Shown: one piece after another, positions 8,339 through 18,585 of the stretch
Numbering within the stretch: position 1 is the stretch's first letter
Layout of the letters: every line of letters starts with the position of its first letter
Source: an uncultured Oscillospiraceae bacterium
GTDB taxonomy: Bacteria > Bacillota > Clostridia > Oscillospirales > Ruminococcaceae
Direction: 5' to 3'
DNA length: 64,000 bases
Assembly: GCA_900539695.1 (NCBI GenBank)
Contig: UQDG01000010.1
Location: forward strand, 15,924 to 79,923
Program-made: the position numbers and the translations under genes
Notes under the pieces: generated by a model
Databases searched by the model: none
The model's input: only the letters and a program-made list of their open reading frames with translations
Told to the model about the DNA's origin: nothing

Positions 8339-8377
8339 AAAAGGGAGACGCCGTGTTACCGGTGCCTCCCTCTTTTT
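8339..8377 (-). terminator. Terminator-like hairpin downstream of jag
   Basis: GGGAG...CTCCC stem flanked by A-run and T-run on the two strands (bidirectional form). It sits 50 bp beyond the jag stop and inside the palindromic-arm unit described at 8404-8429. Confidence 0.6.
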
Positions 8378-8403
8378 ATTTAGGATAATTAAAAGTTCTT
8401 TTT

Positions 8404-8429
8404 CCTACTTTTCTTGAAAGAAAAGTAGG
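8404..8429. repeat. Dispersed palindromic arm, copy at jag 3' end
   Basis: CCTACTTTTCTT-GA-AAGAAAAGTAGG, directly abutting the jag stop codon at 8430. It is one member of the family also seen at 13,294, 13,447, 13,797, 18,586, 21,266, 21,402, 29,787, 29,887, 56,886 and 56,987. It is preceded by the TTAAAAGTTCTTTTT tail shared with the copies at 29,865 and 56,965. Confidence 0.75.
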
Positions 8430-9545
8430 TTAAAACTCGATCTTGCCGAAGGCGAAATCGTCGCCGTCGTGGATGCGCTCCGTGGTCTTGGGGGCCATGG
8501 GCTGAGCATTGGGGTCGCGGGGACGATCCGCAAACTCACGGCCCGGCACATTGGAACGGGGGCCGCCGTAGGGGCGGCCGCCATCACGGCGGGGACCACG
8601 ACCATCGCGATGCGGGCCGCCGATGCGGGGACCGCGGCCGCCGTCACGGCGGGGACCACGACCATCACGACGCGGGCCACGGCTGCCATCGCGGCGGGGA
8701 CCACGGGTGTTGCGGGCGTTGTCACGATCCGGCAGGTTGGATGCGTTGGGATCGGTGGAGTAAATCACGATGTGGCGGGTAGTTCCTTCGCCCTTGCTCT
8801 CGCTGCGCACCCCCTCAATGTCCGCGATAGCGGTGTGGATGATGTGGCGCTCGTAGGGATTCATCGGCTCCATCTCGTAGTAGCAGCCGGTACGGATCAC
8901 GCGGTCGGCAATGCGCTTTGCCAGGGCAGAAAGATCATCCTCGCGCTTGTTGCGGTAACCGCCCACATCCAGACCCAGCTTTACGTAGGGGCCTTCCATG
9001 CGGTTGATGACCAGGCTGGCCAGGTAGGACAGGCTCTCCATCGTCTCGCCGCGGCGGCCGATCAGGGCACCCATGTGCTCGCCGGTCACGCGCAGGATCG
9101 TGGCTTCGCCCTTCTTGACGGCGGTAAAGCTGAATTCCTCCACGCCCATCTGCTTAAAAATGGGGGTCAGGTAATCAACAGCGGCCTGCAGGCGCGGGTC
9201 AGCAGCAATATCCAGGGGAACTTCCTCATCGGCAGAAGCGTCTTCCTCAACCGGGGCCTCGGCAGACTCTTCAGCGGCAGGCTCAACAGCCGGGGCAGCT
9301 TCCTCTGCGGGGGCGGCGAGAGCTTCGACAGGAGCGGGGGCATCCTCCACGGGCTTCACTTCCTCTACTTCCGGCTCCTCGACCTTTACCAGAACTTTTG
9401 CGGGGATGGTCTTGAACAGTTTACGGGCAGGGAATTCCAGCACTTCGTAGCTTACGTTGATGTCATCGCGGTCTACGCCCAGGGCCTCGCAGGCAGCCTG
9501 TACCGCGGCTTCTACGGTCTTGGCGCTCATTTCAATGCTGCGCAT
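8430..9545 (-). CDS. jag: RNA-binding protein Jag (KhpB/EloR family) with Arg/Gly-rich tail
   Basis: SpoIIIJ-associated protein, a cytoplasmic RNA binder linked in Firmicutes to cell elongation and envelope homeostasis. Domain order in 371 residues: Jag-N (1-50), an acidic Ala/Glu/Pro linker (about 55-130), KH domain (about 150-205, with GRRGETMESLSYLASLVINR), R3H domain (about 215-280, ending PYERHIIHTAIADIEGVRSE) and an unusual basic tail from about 285 with repeated RGPRRDG and GRGPRRDGG units. Most Jag proteins end soon after R3H, so the RG-rich tail is notable. ATG at 9545 follows GAGGAGG. It sits 18 bp downstream of yidC, the standard pairing. Confidence 0.95.
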   Translation of the reverse strand: MRSIEMSAKTVEAAVQAACEALGVDRDDINVSYEVLEFPARKLFKTIPAKVLVKVEEPEVEEVKPVEDAPAPVEALAAPAEEAAPAVEPAAEESAEAPVEEDASADEEVPLDIAADPRLQAAVDYLTPIFKQMGVEEFSFTAVKKGEATILRVTGEHMGALIGRRGETMESLSYLASLVINRMEGPYVKLGLDVGGYRNKREDDLSALAKRIADRVIRTGCYYEMEPMNPYERHIIHTAIADIEGVRSESKGEGTTRHIVIYSTDPNASNLPDRDNARNTRGPRRDGSRGPRRDGRGPRRDGGRGPRIGGPHRDGRGPRRDGGRPYGGPRSNVPGREFADRPRDPNAQPMAPKTTERIHDGDDFAFGKIEF

Positions 9546-9563
9546 CTTTGTTGCCTCCTCTTA

Positions 9564-10589
9564 TTATTGTTCTTTATTCAACGGGGTGGTCCGTTCATCC
9601 TTATGCAGTTCAGCTTCGCGCTTGCGTGCCAGCTCCAGGCGCAGCTTGTTGGCGTCTGCCAGGCTGACTTCTTTGGTAACGGTCTGGCCGTTTTCTTCCA
9701 CGGTCACGCTGCGCTTCTTCTTTTTCTCGGCACGCTTGGCGGCCAGTTCTTCCTCATACTGCTTCTTGAACTTTTCGGGGCTGTAGATCTTATAGGTCAC
9801 AAAGCTCTGGCCGATCTGCCAGATGTTGGAAACACTGTAGTAGAAGGAGAAGCCGATGGGGGCGTTAAAGCAGAAGGTAACGAACATCAGGTTGCAGACC
9901 AGCATCATGATTTTCATGCTGCCCTGCATCTGGGCGTCCATGCCGGAGAGCTTCTGGGTGATGAAGTAGCTCAGGAACATGGTAACAGTAGCGATGGCCG
10001 GGAAGATGGCCAGCGGGGTCAGGGCAAAGCCGGCGATGTCGCAGATATCCAGGCCGAAGAAGGTGGTGTTGAAGTTGGCAATCTCGGCAACCGTGGCAGC
10101 CGGAATGATGGACGCATCAATGGATGCACCGTTGTGGATGGCCTGGATCAGGGCCGTCTGCATGGTGGAGGTGTTAGTGGTTACAAGGCCAATTGCCTCG
10201 CAGGCAGCCTTGATAGAAGCATTATCCACGCCGAAGATGTAATGGACAGGGTAATACACAACGCCCAGGAAGCCGAACAGAACCAGGAAAGTCAGCAGCA
10301 TGGGCAGGCAGCCGCCCATGGGGTTATAGCCATGCTCCTGCTGGAGCTTCATCAGCTCCTCCTGCTGTTTCTGAGGGTCGTTTTTGTATTTTTGCTGGAT
10401 CTCGTTGATCAGGGGCTGGAACACCGACATCTTAGCCGTGGATTTCTGCTGGTGGATCGCCAGCGGGAAAAGCAGCAGCTTCATGATGATGGTGGCGACG
10501 ACGATCGTCACTGCGTAGTTGCCGATGAAGCTGTACAGCACCTTCATCAGCGGGCCAATCAGGATGGCCAGGAAGTACATAAAGTTCAT
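9564..10589 (-). CDS. yidC: Membrane protein insertase YidC/SpoIIIJ
   Basis: Inserts and folds inner-membrane proteins, alone or with Sec. The 341-residue protein has hydrophobic segments near 5-30, 95-115, about 175-205 and 215-260, and the conserved cytoplasmic hairpin (QQKYKNDPQKQQEELMKLQQ) with NPMGGCLPMLL, characteristic of the family. The tail (about 275-341) is long, charged and Lys-rich (KRAEKKKKR), suited to ribosome contact. No lipobox is visible, unlike Bacillus SpoIIIJ. It follows yidD by 85 bp and precedes jag in the rpmH-rnpA-yidD-yidC-jag cluster. Confidence 0.95.
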   Translation of the reverse strand: MNFMYFLAILIGPLMKVLYSFIGNYAVTIVVATIIMKLLLFPLAIHQQKSTAKMSVFQPLINEIQQKYKNDPQKQQEELMKLQQEHGYNPMGGCLPMLLTFLVLFGFLGVVYYPVHYIFGVDNASIKAACEAIGLVTTNTSTMQTALIQAIHNGASIDASIIPAATVAEIANFNTTFFGLDICDIAGFALTPLAIFPAIATVTMFLSYFITQKLSGMDAQMQGSMKIMMLVCNLMFVTFCFNAPIGFSFYYSVSNIWQIGQSFVTYKIYSPEKFKKQYEEELAAKRAEKKKKRSVTVEENGQTVTKEVSLADANKLRLELARKREAELHKDERTTPLNKEQ

Positions 10590-10674
10590 ACTCTATCCAT
10601 TCTGCCCCGTCTGCGCCCGGGACCTTTTTATTTTTTATGTAGGTCTCTGCCACGCAGAGCAAAGACATGAGAGG

Positions 10675-10932
10675 CTATTTGGAGCGGGTCAGATTCCGGT
10701 TGGGGTTCACCCATTTTCCTTTTTCCGGCACCGGGTCGTACCCGAATTTTGCCAACGGCTGGCACCTCAATAACCGCCAGACCGTTAAAAGTGTCCCCTT
10801 AAAAAAACCATGCACGGCCAGCGCCTGCATGGCATACTCGCTGCAGGTGGGCACAAAGCGGCAATGATGCCCCAGATGCGGGCTGATGTACTTTTTGTAC
10901 CCCTTCAGCAGGGCGATCAGCAGCCGGGTCAT
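10675..10932 (-). CDS. yidD: Membrane protein insertion efficiency factor YidD
   Basis: Small membrane-associated protein (85 residues) that helps YidC-dependent insertion. It has the family pattern LIALLKGYKKYISPHLGHHC.. CRFVPTCSEYA.. and GYDPVP near the end, with conserved cysteines and the amphipathic N-terminal helix. Its ATG overlaps the rnpA stop by 4 bp (ATGA), indicating translational coupling. Confidence 0.95.
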   Translation of the reverse strand: MTRLLIALLKGYKKYISPHLGHHCRFVPTCSEYAMQALAVHGFFKGTLLTVWRLLRCQPLAKFGYDPVPEKGKWVNPNRNLTRSK

Positions 10933-11288
10933 TGCGGGGGCGTCTGGGGAGCAGCCAGGTCCGGCAGACCGGCTTTTGCAAAGAGTTTACCCAGTGTTCT
11001 GCTCAGCTGGGTACTCTTGAGCTTCGGCGTCTGGCCGCGCGCTACCAGTATTATATCATATCCGCCGATATTTTGCGAGAGGTGTTCGCAAAGTGCTGCC
11101 CGCATTACGCGGCGGGCACGGTTGCGCTGTACAGCGTGACCTACTTTCTTGGTAGCCGTCAGGCCGATGCGGGTATAGCCCAGTCGGTTTTTTGCCACAT
11201 ACAGCACCACATGGGGGTGCACGTAGCTTTTGCCGCGGCTGTATACCCGATTGAAATGCCAGTTTTTATTTAAAGTGCGATAACGCAT
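10929..11288 (-). CDS. rnpA: Ribonuclease P protein component
   Basis: Protein subunit that assists the RNase P RNA in 5' maturation of tRNAs. The 119-residue basic protein has the family signature RNRARRVMRAAL and the start MRYRTLNKNWHFNRVYSRGK. The ATG at 11288 was chosen because AAAGGA lies just upstream and the family starts here; an open frame extends 48 bp further but across the terminator-like hairpin that follows rpmH. Overlaps yidD by 4 bp. Confidence 0.94.
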   Translation of the reverse strand: MRYRTLNKNWHFNRVYSRGKSYVHPHVVLYVAKNRLGYTRIGLTATKKVGHAVQRNRARRVMRAALCEHLSQNIGGYDIILVARGQTPKLKSTQLSRTLGKLFAKAGLPDLAAPQTPPQ

Positions 11289-11304
11289 GGTAAAAATCCT
11301 TTTT

Positions 11305-11345
11305 TGAAAAAAGGGCTGCTGATATTCCATCAGCAACCCTTTACT
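11305..11345 (-). terminator. Attenuator/terminator between rpmH and rnpA
   Basis: On the minus strand AAAGGGTTGCTGATG, a short loop and CATCAGCAGCCCTTTTTT-type arms form a hairpin followed by a T-run. It lies between the rpmH stop and the rnpA ribosome binding site, so it would lower rnpA expression relative to rpmH. Confidence 0.7.
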
Positions 11346-11363
11346 TCATTGTTATACCAAAGA

Positions 11364-11498
11364 TCAGACAGTCAGGCTCTTGCGACCCTTAGCACGGCGG
11401 CGAGCAATGACCTTGCGGCCGTTCTTGGTAGCCATGCGGTTCAGGAAACCGTGGACGCGGCTGCGCTGACGCTTCTTGGGCTGGAAAGTACGCTTCAT
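11364..11498 (-). CDS. rpmH: 50S ribosomal protein L34
   Basis: 44-residue ribosomal protein [20 protein letters not shown]... ending GRKSLTV, a near-consensus L34 rich in Arg and Lys. ATG at 11498 follows AGGAGG. It is the first gene of the leftward rpmH-rnpA-yidD-yidC-jag cluster and diverges from dnaA, the classic bacterial arrangement. Confidence 0.97.
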   Translation of the reverse strand: MKRTFQPKKRQRSRVHGFLNRMATKNGRKVIARRRAKGRKSLTV

Positions 11499-11579
11499 TT
11501 TTCATTCCTCCTGTTGAAATTCCCAGTATGGGGCTAGTCCAGGCTATTGCCCTACACTGGGGCAGCCTTGCAGACTTAG

Positions 11580-11609
11580 ATTATACGCGATGTATATAGG
11601 TTTTGTCAA
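11580..11609 (-). promoter_or_regulatory. rpmH promoter
   Basis: TTGACA (11609-11604) and TATAAT (11585-11580) with an 18-bp spacer, both perfect sigma-A consensus hexamers, about 80 bp upstream of the rpmH start. Confidence 0.85.
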
Positions 11610-11857
11610 TACTTTTCGGGATATTTTTTCGCAGAAACGCTAAGTTATTGCGGATTTTTTGTTGGTCTACAAGATGTAGTGTACAGCCGGTTTTTGCCCA
11701 CATAGTCACACGCCGGTCCTGCTTCTCTTGTCTGCGCGTGATTTTTATTTTAAGGGCGGCCGTGCAATTTTCCACCATGGTTTTTCCACTATCTGTTGAA
11801 AACTCGGTTCAGAGCTTGGACTTTTTAAAAAATTTCTACCTTTATATAAAGGGACTG

Positions 11858-11886
11858 TTGTTTTGGGTGCTGTTTTGTGGTATACT
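11858..11886 (+). promoter_or_regulatory. Candidate dnaA promoter
   Basis: TTGTTT, 17 bp, TATACT, about 70 bp upstream of dnaA. Weak DnaA-box-like sequences lie just upstream (TTTTCCACC near 11768, TTTTTCCAC near 11781, TGTTGAAAA near 11794), which would allow DnaA autoregulation. Confidence 0.55.
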
Positions 11887-11954
11887 GTATGTGGTATTTT
11901 TGCGCCCTGTTGAAAGGGGCGATTTTTAACAGGAAGTGGGGAGTATCGAGATCC

Positions 11955-13277
11955 ATGGATTCCATCAACGACGTATTGAACGCGGCCAAGCAGTATTGCC
12001 GTGAACATACTTCCGAGGCGACCTATCAATATTATATCAGCGACATCAAGGCGGTCAGCTTTGAAAATTCCAACACTATCACGCTGGAGATCCGCAATGC
12101 GTTTATTTTAAGCATTGTGTCGGACCGCTATGCAACTACGTTGAAGGATGCCTTCAAATCGGTACTTGGCTTTGATGTTGACCTGAAATTCGTTACCCCG
12201 AAAGAGGGCGGCGACGAGGAAGGAAAAGAGAAGAAACCCAAGCTGGACGAAAAATCCCTGCCCAGCGGCCGGTATGATTTCACCTTCGAAAACTTCATCA
12301 AGGGTCCATCGAACCAGTTTGCCTATGCGGCGGCGCAGGCGGTTGCGGCCAACCCGTCCGGCGCGTACAACCCGCTGTTCATCTACGGGCCATCCGGCCT
12401 GGGCAAGACCCACTTGCTGAACGCGATCCAGGTGGAGATTAAAAAGAATCACCCGGATTTCAACATTGTGTATGTGGACTGTGAAATGTTCACCAATGAG
12501 ATCATCACCGCCGTCAAGACGGCCACTACGGAACAGTTCCGGGACAAGTACCGCAAGGCGGACGTACTGCTGATCGACGATATCCAGTTCCTGGCCGGCA
12601 AGGAAAGTACGCAGGAAGAGTTTTTCCACACTTTCAACACCCTGCACAACGACGGTCGTCAGATCGTTATCGCGTCCGATCGCCCGGCAAAGGAGATCAA
12701 GAGCCTGGAGGAGCGTCTGCGCACCCGGTTCGAGTGGGGCTTGACAGCCGACATCCAGCCGCCGGATTTTGAGACCCGCGTTGCCATTGTCAAGCGCAAG
12801 GCGGAACTTCTCAACCTGGACCTGCCCAACGATGTTGCGGAGTACATCGCCAACCATTTGAAGCAGAACATCCGCCAGCTGGAAGGCGCCGTGAAAAAAC
12901 TGAATGCTTATTACATGCTGGAAGGCATTGCTCCCTGTATCGGTGTGACGACCACAGCCATCAAGGATACCCTGAATGACAGCCAGCCGATCCCGGTCAC
13001 GATCGAAAAGATCCTGAATGAGGTCGCCCGCACTTACAATGTACTGCCTGCGGATATCCGCGGGAAAAAGCGCAACGCAAATGTGAGCGCCGCACGGCAG
13101 ATGACCATGTATATTATCCGCGAAGTTACCGGCATGAGCATGGAAGCTATCGGCCAGGAATTCCAGCGCGATCATTCCACCGTTGTGTATTCTATTAAAA
13201 CGATGGAGGAAAATATCTCCCGCGACCAGCACCTGAAAGAAATGTGCAGCGACATCATGAAAAACGTGCGTACCTGA
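11955..13277 (+). CDS. dnaA: Chromosomal replication initiator DnaA
   Basis: AAA+ initiator that binds DnaA boxes, melts oriC and loads helicase. The 440-residue protein has domain I (1-85), a short linker, the AAA+ core with Walker A GPSGLGKTHL, Walker B LLIDDIQFL, and the C-terminal domain IV with DHSTVVYSI for DnaA-box recognition. ATG at 11955 follows GTGGGGAG and matches the family start (MDSINDVLNAAKQYCREH); an upstream in-frame start at 11877 would overlap the promoter. It is the first gene of the rightward replichore block. Confidence 0.98.
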   Translation: MDSINDVLNAAKQYCREHTSEATYQYYISDIKAVSFENSNTITLEIRNAFILSIVSDRYATTLKDAFKSVLGFDVDLKFVTPKEGGDEEGKEKKPKLDEKSLPSGRYDFTFENFIKGPSNQFAYAAAQAVAANPSGAYNPLFIYGPSGLGKTHLLNAIQVEIKKNHPDFNIVYVDCEMFTNEIITAVKTATTEQFRDKYRKADVLLIDDIQFLAGKESTQEEFFHTFNTLHNDGRQIVIASDRPAKEIKSLEERLRTRFEWGLTADIQPPDFETRVAIVKRKAELLNLDLPNDVAEYIANHLKQNIRQLEGAVKKLNAYYMLEGIAPCIGVTTTAIKDTLNDSQPIPVTIEKILNEVARTYNVLPADIRGKKRNANVSAARQMTMYIIREVTGMSMEAIGQEFQRDHSTVVYSIKTMEENISRDQHLKEMCSDIMKNVRT

Positions 13278-13293
13278 TTTTACGGGAGTTTCT

Positions 13294-13316
13294 GTTACTT
13301 TCTTAAAAAAAGTTAC
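13294..13316. repeat. Dispersed palindromic arm, degenerate copy after dnaA
   Basis: GTTACTTTCTT-AAAAAA-AGTTAC followed by CAAAGAACTTTTAAT. It begins 17 bp after the dnaA stop in the forward orientation of the arm family. Confidence 0.6.
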
Positions 13317-13329
13317 CAAAGAACTTTTA

Positions 13330-13790
13330 ATATATTATCACCGTTAAGTGGATATATTTTTTTTCCTCACATTATCCCCAGTTCACGTGGGCTGCAAGTT
13401 ATACTCTGCATCCTCTTAGTTTCAGATCGATATTAGAGTTTCTTTGGTTCTTTCTTTGCAAAGAAAGAACGACAAATCTTTCCACAAAGTTTTTAGTTAT
13501 TAACAACGGGTTTTCCAAGAGTCGTGTGGAAAAGTTGAGTTTTCCCAGTTTTCCACAAAAGATTTCACGGCGAAATCTGGAAAATCCAACGCTTATTTTC
13601 CGCGCAGTGATAATAAACGCGCCATTTTTCCACAGTTTTCACACCCCCTACTACTACTACGATAAAAGATTCTAGTTTATTCTCTACTTTTGCAAACTGA
13701 ACGGCAAAATTGCAAACAAACTGCCGATCCTTTTGTGGAAAAATGTAACTAAATCAAAAATTTCCCTCTCAAGAGGACTCATTTAAAGTT
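13330..13790. other. oriC: Replication origin oriC with DnaA boxes and basal unwinding element
   Basis: AT-rich dnaA-dnaN spacer. TTTTCCACA boxes occur at 13549-13557 and 13626-13634 and inverted (TGTGGAAAA) at 13525-13533 and 13734-13742; CTTTCCACA is at 13478-13486 and a box-like TTTTCACAC at 13636-13644. Directly after the last pair comes a CCCCC run, then four CTA repeats (about 13649-13660) and AT-rich GATAAAAGATTCTAGTTTAT. Box, GC patch, trinucleotide repeat and AT-rich tract is the arrangement of the Bacillus basal origin unwinding region with its DnaA-trio, where DnaA loads on single strands. No ATP/ADP-DnaA discrimination can be judged. Confidence 0.93.
13447..13470. repeat. Dispersed palindromic arm inside oriC
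   Basis: GTTCTTTCTTTGCAAAGAAAGAAC (arms of 11) preceded by AGTTTCTTTG, in reverse orientation relative to the copy after dnaA. The pair brackets about 130 bp at the dnaA side of oriC. Confidence 0.75.
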
Positions 13791-13822
13791 TCTTTGCTTA
13801 CTTTCTTTTCAAAGAAAGTAAG
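13785..13822. repeat. Dispersed palindromic arm directly before dnaN
   Basis: AAAGTTTCTTTG followed by CTTACTTTCTTT-TC-AAAGAAAGTAAG (13797-13822). It ends 1 bp before the AGAAAGG ribosome binding site of dnaN, so an RNA hairpin here would lie against the dnaN start. Confidence 0.75.
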
Positions 13823-13838
13823 TAGAAAGGAATCAATT

Positions 13839-14948
13839 ATGAAATTTGAATGCGAAAAATCCATGCTCGCCTCCGCCATTGAGGGTGTCAGCCGCGCCAT
13901 CACCAACCGCGCCGCCATCCCCGTGCTGGAAGGCATCTATATGAAAGCCGAAGGATTTAATTTGACTTTGACTGGTTACGATATGGAGATGGGCATCACC
14001 ACCACCATTGAGTGCAATGTGCTGGTTCCCGGCGAGACCGTACTGGATGCCAAGCTGCTGGGATCAATGGTCAGCCGCATGCCCGCTGGCAATGTCCGCA
14101 TTGAGCTGAACGACGAAGGTCAGGCAAAAATCAGCGGTGGTGTGGCAGAATTTGAAATTCCTGCCCTGAACGCCAGCGACTACCCCAGCCTGCCCGTGAC
14201 CGGCGCCGATAATACCATGACAATGAAATGTGGCGTCATCCGCGAAATGATCGAAAAGACCATTTATGCCGTCAGCCAGGACGACAAAAAGCCAGCCCAC
14301 ACCGGCGAACTGTTCGTCATTGAGCCGGGCAGCCTGACGGTCGTGGCTCTGGACGGCTACCGACTCGCCATTATCCAGCGCGACGTCGAGTGCACCCGCG
14401 ACATCCGCATCATCATCCCCAGCAAAACGCTGCAGGAACTGCTCAAGATCATGGGCGGCGCCGACGAGGACGTGAAGATCGATGCCAACCGCCGTTATGT
14501 CGTGTTCACCACCAACGGCTACACCATCATGAGCCGCCTGATCGAGGGCGACTTCCTGAACTACGAGAGCGTTATCCCGAAGGATAAGAAAACACGTATC
14601 ACCGTTGATTGCAAGACCTTTATCGATACGATTGAGCGCGCTTCGCTGATCATCACCGAGCGGCTGAAGAATCCGCTGCGCATCAGTTTTACCGAGAATA
14701 AGATCACCGTGCGCTGCCAGACCCCGCTGGGCAAGGTCGTGGACGAGTTTGCCCCCGTGGAGATGACCGGCGACCCCGTGGAGATCGGTTTCAATAACCG
14801 CTACCTGCTGGACGCCCTGCGCTACTCCAAGTGCGAGAAGATGGTACTGGAGATCAACGGACCCTTGAGTCCCGTCAAGATTTTGCCGGAAAACGGCAAG
14901 GACTTCATCTACCTGGTCCTGCCGGTTCGCTTTAAGAATGAAGGCTAA
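13839..14948 (+). CDS. dnaN: DNA polymerase III beta subunit (sliding clamp)
   Basis: Ring-shaped processivity clamp for the replicase and hub for repair enzymes. The 369-residue length matches the three-fold repeated beta-clamp; the start MKFECEKSMLASAIEGVSRA and the end LVLPVRFKNEG are typical (the C-terminal P-x-R loop is VLPVR). ATG at 13839 follows AGAAAGG; an open frame extends 45 bp upstream into the palindromic arm and is not used. Separated from dnaA by oriC, as usual. Confidence 0.97.
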   Translation: MKFECEKSMLASAIEGVSRAITNRAAIPVLEGIYMKAEGFNLTLTGYDMEMGITTTIECNVLVPGETVLDAKLLGSMVSRMPAGNVRIELNDEGQAKISGGVAEFEIPALNASDYPSLPVTGADNTMTMKCGVIREMIEKTIYAVSQDDKKPAHTGELFVIEPGSLTVVALDGYRLAIIQRDVECTRDIRIIIPSKTLQELLKIMGGADEDVKIDANRRYVVFTTNGYTIMSRLIEGDFLNYESVIPKDKKTRITVDCKTFIDTIERASLIITERLKNPLRISFTENKITVRCQTPLGKVVDEFAPVEMTGDPVEIGFNNRYLLDALRYSKCEKMVLEINGPLSPVKILPENGKDFIYLVLPVRFKNEG

Positions 14949-14951
14949 CGT

Positions 14952-15167
14952 ATGGAAAAAATTCGTATCAACACGGAGTTTATCAAGCTGGATGCCCTGC
15001 TGAAATTTGCAGGCCTGTGCGAGACCGGCGGCGAAGCCAAGGAGCTGATCCAGGGCGGCGCGGTCAAGGTCAATGGCGAGGTCTGCACGATGCGCGGCAA
15101 AAAGTGTCGCGCCGGTGACACGGTGGAGCTGGAAGGCCAGACCGTGCAGGTCGCGGAGGGCGCGTAA
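14952..15167 (+). CDS. rlbA: S4-domain RNA-binding protein (YaaA/RlbA)
   Basis: 71-residue S4-like RNA-binding protein, commonly found between dnaN and recF in Firmicutes and associated with ribosome function. The S4 signature is visible: [20 protein letters not shown], then [19 protein letters not shown]. It starts 3 bp after dnaN and its stop overlaps the recF ATG (TAATG). Confidence 0.9.
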   Translation: MEKIRINTEFIKLDALLKFAGLCETGGEAKELIQGGAVKVNGEVCTMRGKKCRAGDTVELEGQTVQVAEGA

Positions 15168-16258
15168 TGCGCCTGAACCACCTGACCCTGACCGACCACC
15201 GCAATATCAAATACGCCGAGCTGACACCTGACCCTCACCTTACGGTTTTGTGCGGCCCCAACGGCCAGGGCAAGACCAATTTGCTGGAGGCCGTCTGGCT
15301 GCTGACCGGCGGCAAAAGCTTCCGCGGGTCCAAGGATGCCGAGCTCATCCGCCGCGGGTGCGACTTTTCGGTGATCGAGGGTGCGTTCGAGACCGAGGAT
15401 TGCGCCAAAACTATCCGTTTAACGGTGGGCAGTAAAGGCAGCCAACGGCCGGGCCGCACCGCGAAACTGAACGGTGTGGACCAAGGCCGCGCGGCTGCCT
15501 TGGCCGGGAACTTCCAGGCCGTTGTGTTTGAGCCGGACCTGCTCAGTTTGGTCAAAGGCGGACCGGAAGGCCGGCGGCGGTTTCTGGATTCGGCGCTGTG
15601 CCAGGTGTACCGGCCCTATCTGGTGGCGCTGCGGCGCTACACAAGGCTTGTGGCGCAGAAAAACGCGCTGCTGAAAAGCTACGAAATAACGCCCAATGCC
15701 GCGCTGCTGCTGGATGCTTATAATGAGCAGCTTGCCCAGTACGGTGGGCAGATCATGGAGCACCGCCGCAAATTTATTGCGGAGCTGGCCCCCATTGCCG
15801 CCAAGAATTACAGCGAGATCTCCCACGATGCCGAAGTGCTGCAGCTGAATTACCAGTTGTGTGCCAATAACACCACTGCAGACGCGCTGGCGAAAAAATT
15901 GGAATCGGTCAAAAATGCCGAGCTGCGCGCCGGGTTCTGTTTGGCGGGACCACACCGCGAAGATCTGGAAATCAAACTGGATGACCAGCCTGCCCGCGTG
16001 TTTGGCAGCCAGGGCCAGCAGCGCAGCTGCGTATTGGCCATGAAACTGGCCGAGGCCAGCGTGGTCGGCAGCCTTTTTGGCGAACACCCGGTGCTGCTGC
16101 TGGACGATGTGCTCAGCGAGCTGGACGATGAACGCCAGACCTACCTGCTGACCCGTATGGGCGAGCACCAGACCATCGTGACCACCTGCGATACTGCCGC
16201 ATTTGCACGTACCAATGGTAAAATCGTGATGGTGAAAGCAGGCACCGTGACCGAATAA
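15167..16258 (+). CDS. recF: DNA replication and repair protein RecF
   Basis: SMC-like ATPase that guides RecA loading at gaps with RecO/RecR. The 363-residue protein has Walker A GPNGQGKTNLLEA (about residues 30-42), the ABC-type signature FGSQGQQRS, and Walker B PVLLLDDVLSELD. Its ATG overlaps the rlbA stop by one base, so the two are coupled. Confidence 0.96.
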   Translation: MRLNHLTLTDHRNIKYAELTPDPHLTVLCGPNGQGKTNLLEAVWLLTGGKSFRGSKDAELIRRGCDFSVIEGAFETEDCAKTIRLTVGSKGSQRPGRTAKLNGVDQGRAAALAGNFQAVVFEPDLLSLVKGGPEGRRRFLDSALCQVYRPYLVALRRYTRLVAQKNALLKSYEITPNAALLLDAYNEQLAQYGGQIMEHRRKFIAELAPIAAKNYSEISHDAEVLQLNYQLCANNTTADALAKKLESVKNAELRAGFCLAGPHREDLEIKLDDQPARVFGSQGQQRSCVLAMKLAEASVVGSLFGEHPVLLLDDVLSELDDERQTYLLTRMGEHQTIVTTCDTAAFARTNGKIVMVKAGTVTE

Positions 16259-16272
16259 AAGGGGAGCAGGGC

Positions 16273-16536
16273 ATGTATTTCCATGCAGGGCAGGACTTTG
16301 TTTTGAATACCCGGGATGTCATCGGTGTGTTCGATCTGGACACAGCCGGGGCCTCCTGCCGGACAGAAGAATATTTCAGAAGTGCCGAGGATAACGGTGC
16401 CGTGGTGGATCTGTGTGCCCCAGGCAGCCTGCCAAAAAGCTTCCTCGTCACCGATTTCCCCGATGAGACCATCTACATCAGCCAGCTTTCGCCCGTAGCC
16501 TTAAAAAAGCGGGCAGAAAAGGCCGAATTAAAATAA
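16273..16536 (+). CDS. remB: DUF370 protein, RemB/YaaB-like
   Basis: Small (87-residue) protein of the extracellular-matrix-regulator family located between recF and gyrB in many Firmicutes. MYFHAGQDFVLNTRDVIGVF is the family start. RemA paralogues bind DNA and control matrix genes in Bacillus; the role of RemB is unclear. The start follows GGGGAGCAGGGC. The C-terminal lysine-rich end is normal. Confidence 0.88.
   Translation: MYFHAGQDFVLNTRDVIGVFDLDTAGASCRTEEYFRSAEDNGAVVDLCAPGSLPKSFLVTDFPDETIYISQLSPVALKKRAEKAELK

Positions 16537-18585
<2,049 letters not shown>

Noticed and set aside
8469..10670. A 733-codon open frame opposite jag and yidC
   Set aside because: Spans two well-supported genes on the other strand and the gap between them; composition (His/Gly/Leu-rich) is that of an antisense shadow.
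13381..13395. CACGTG core near 13384 and again near 21386 considered as parS
   Set aside because: Outside the 6- to 8-bp core the flanking bases do not match the 16-mer and are not palindromic, so they do not meet the parS consensus.
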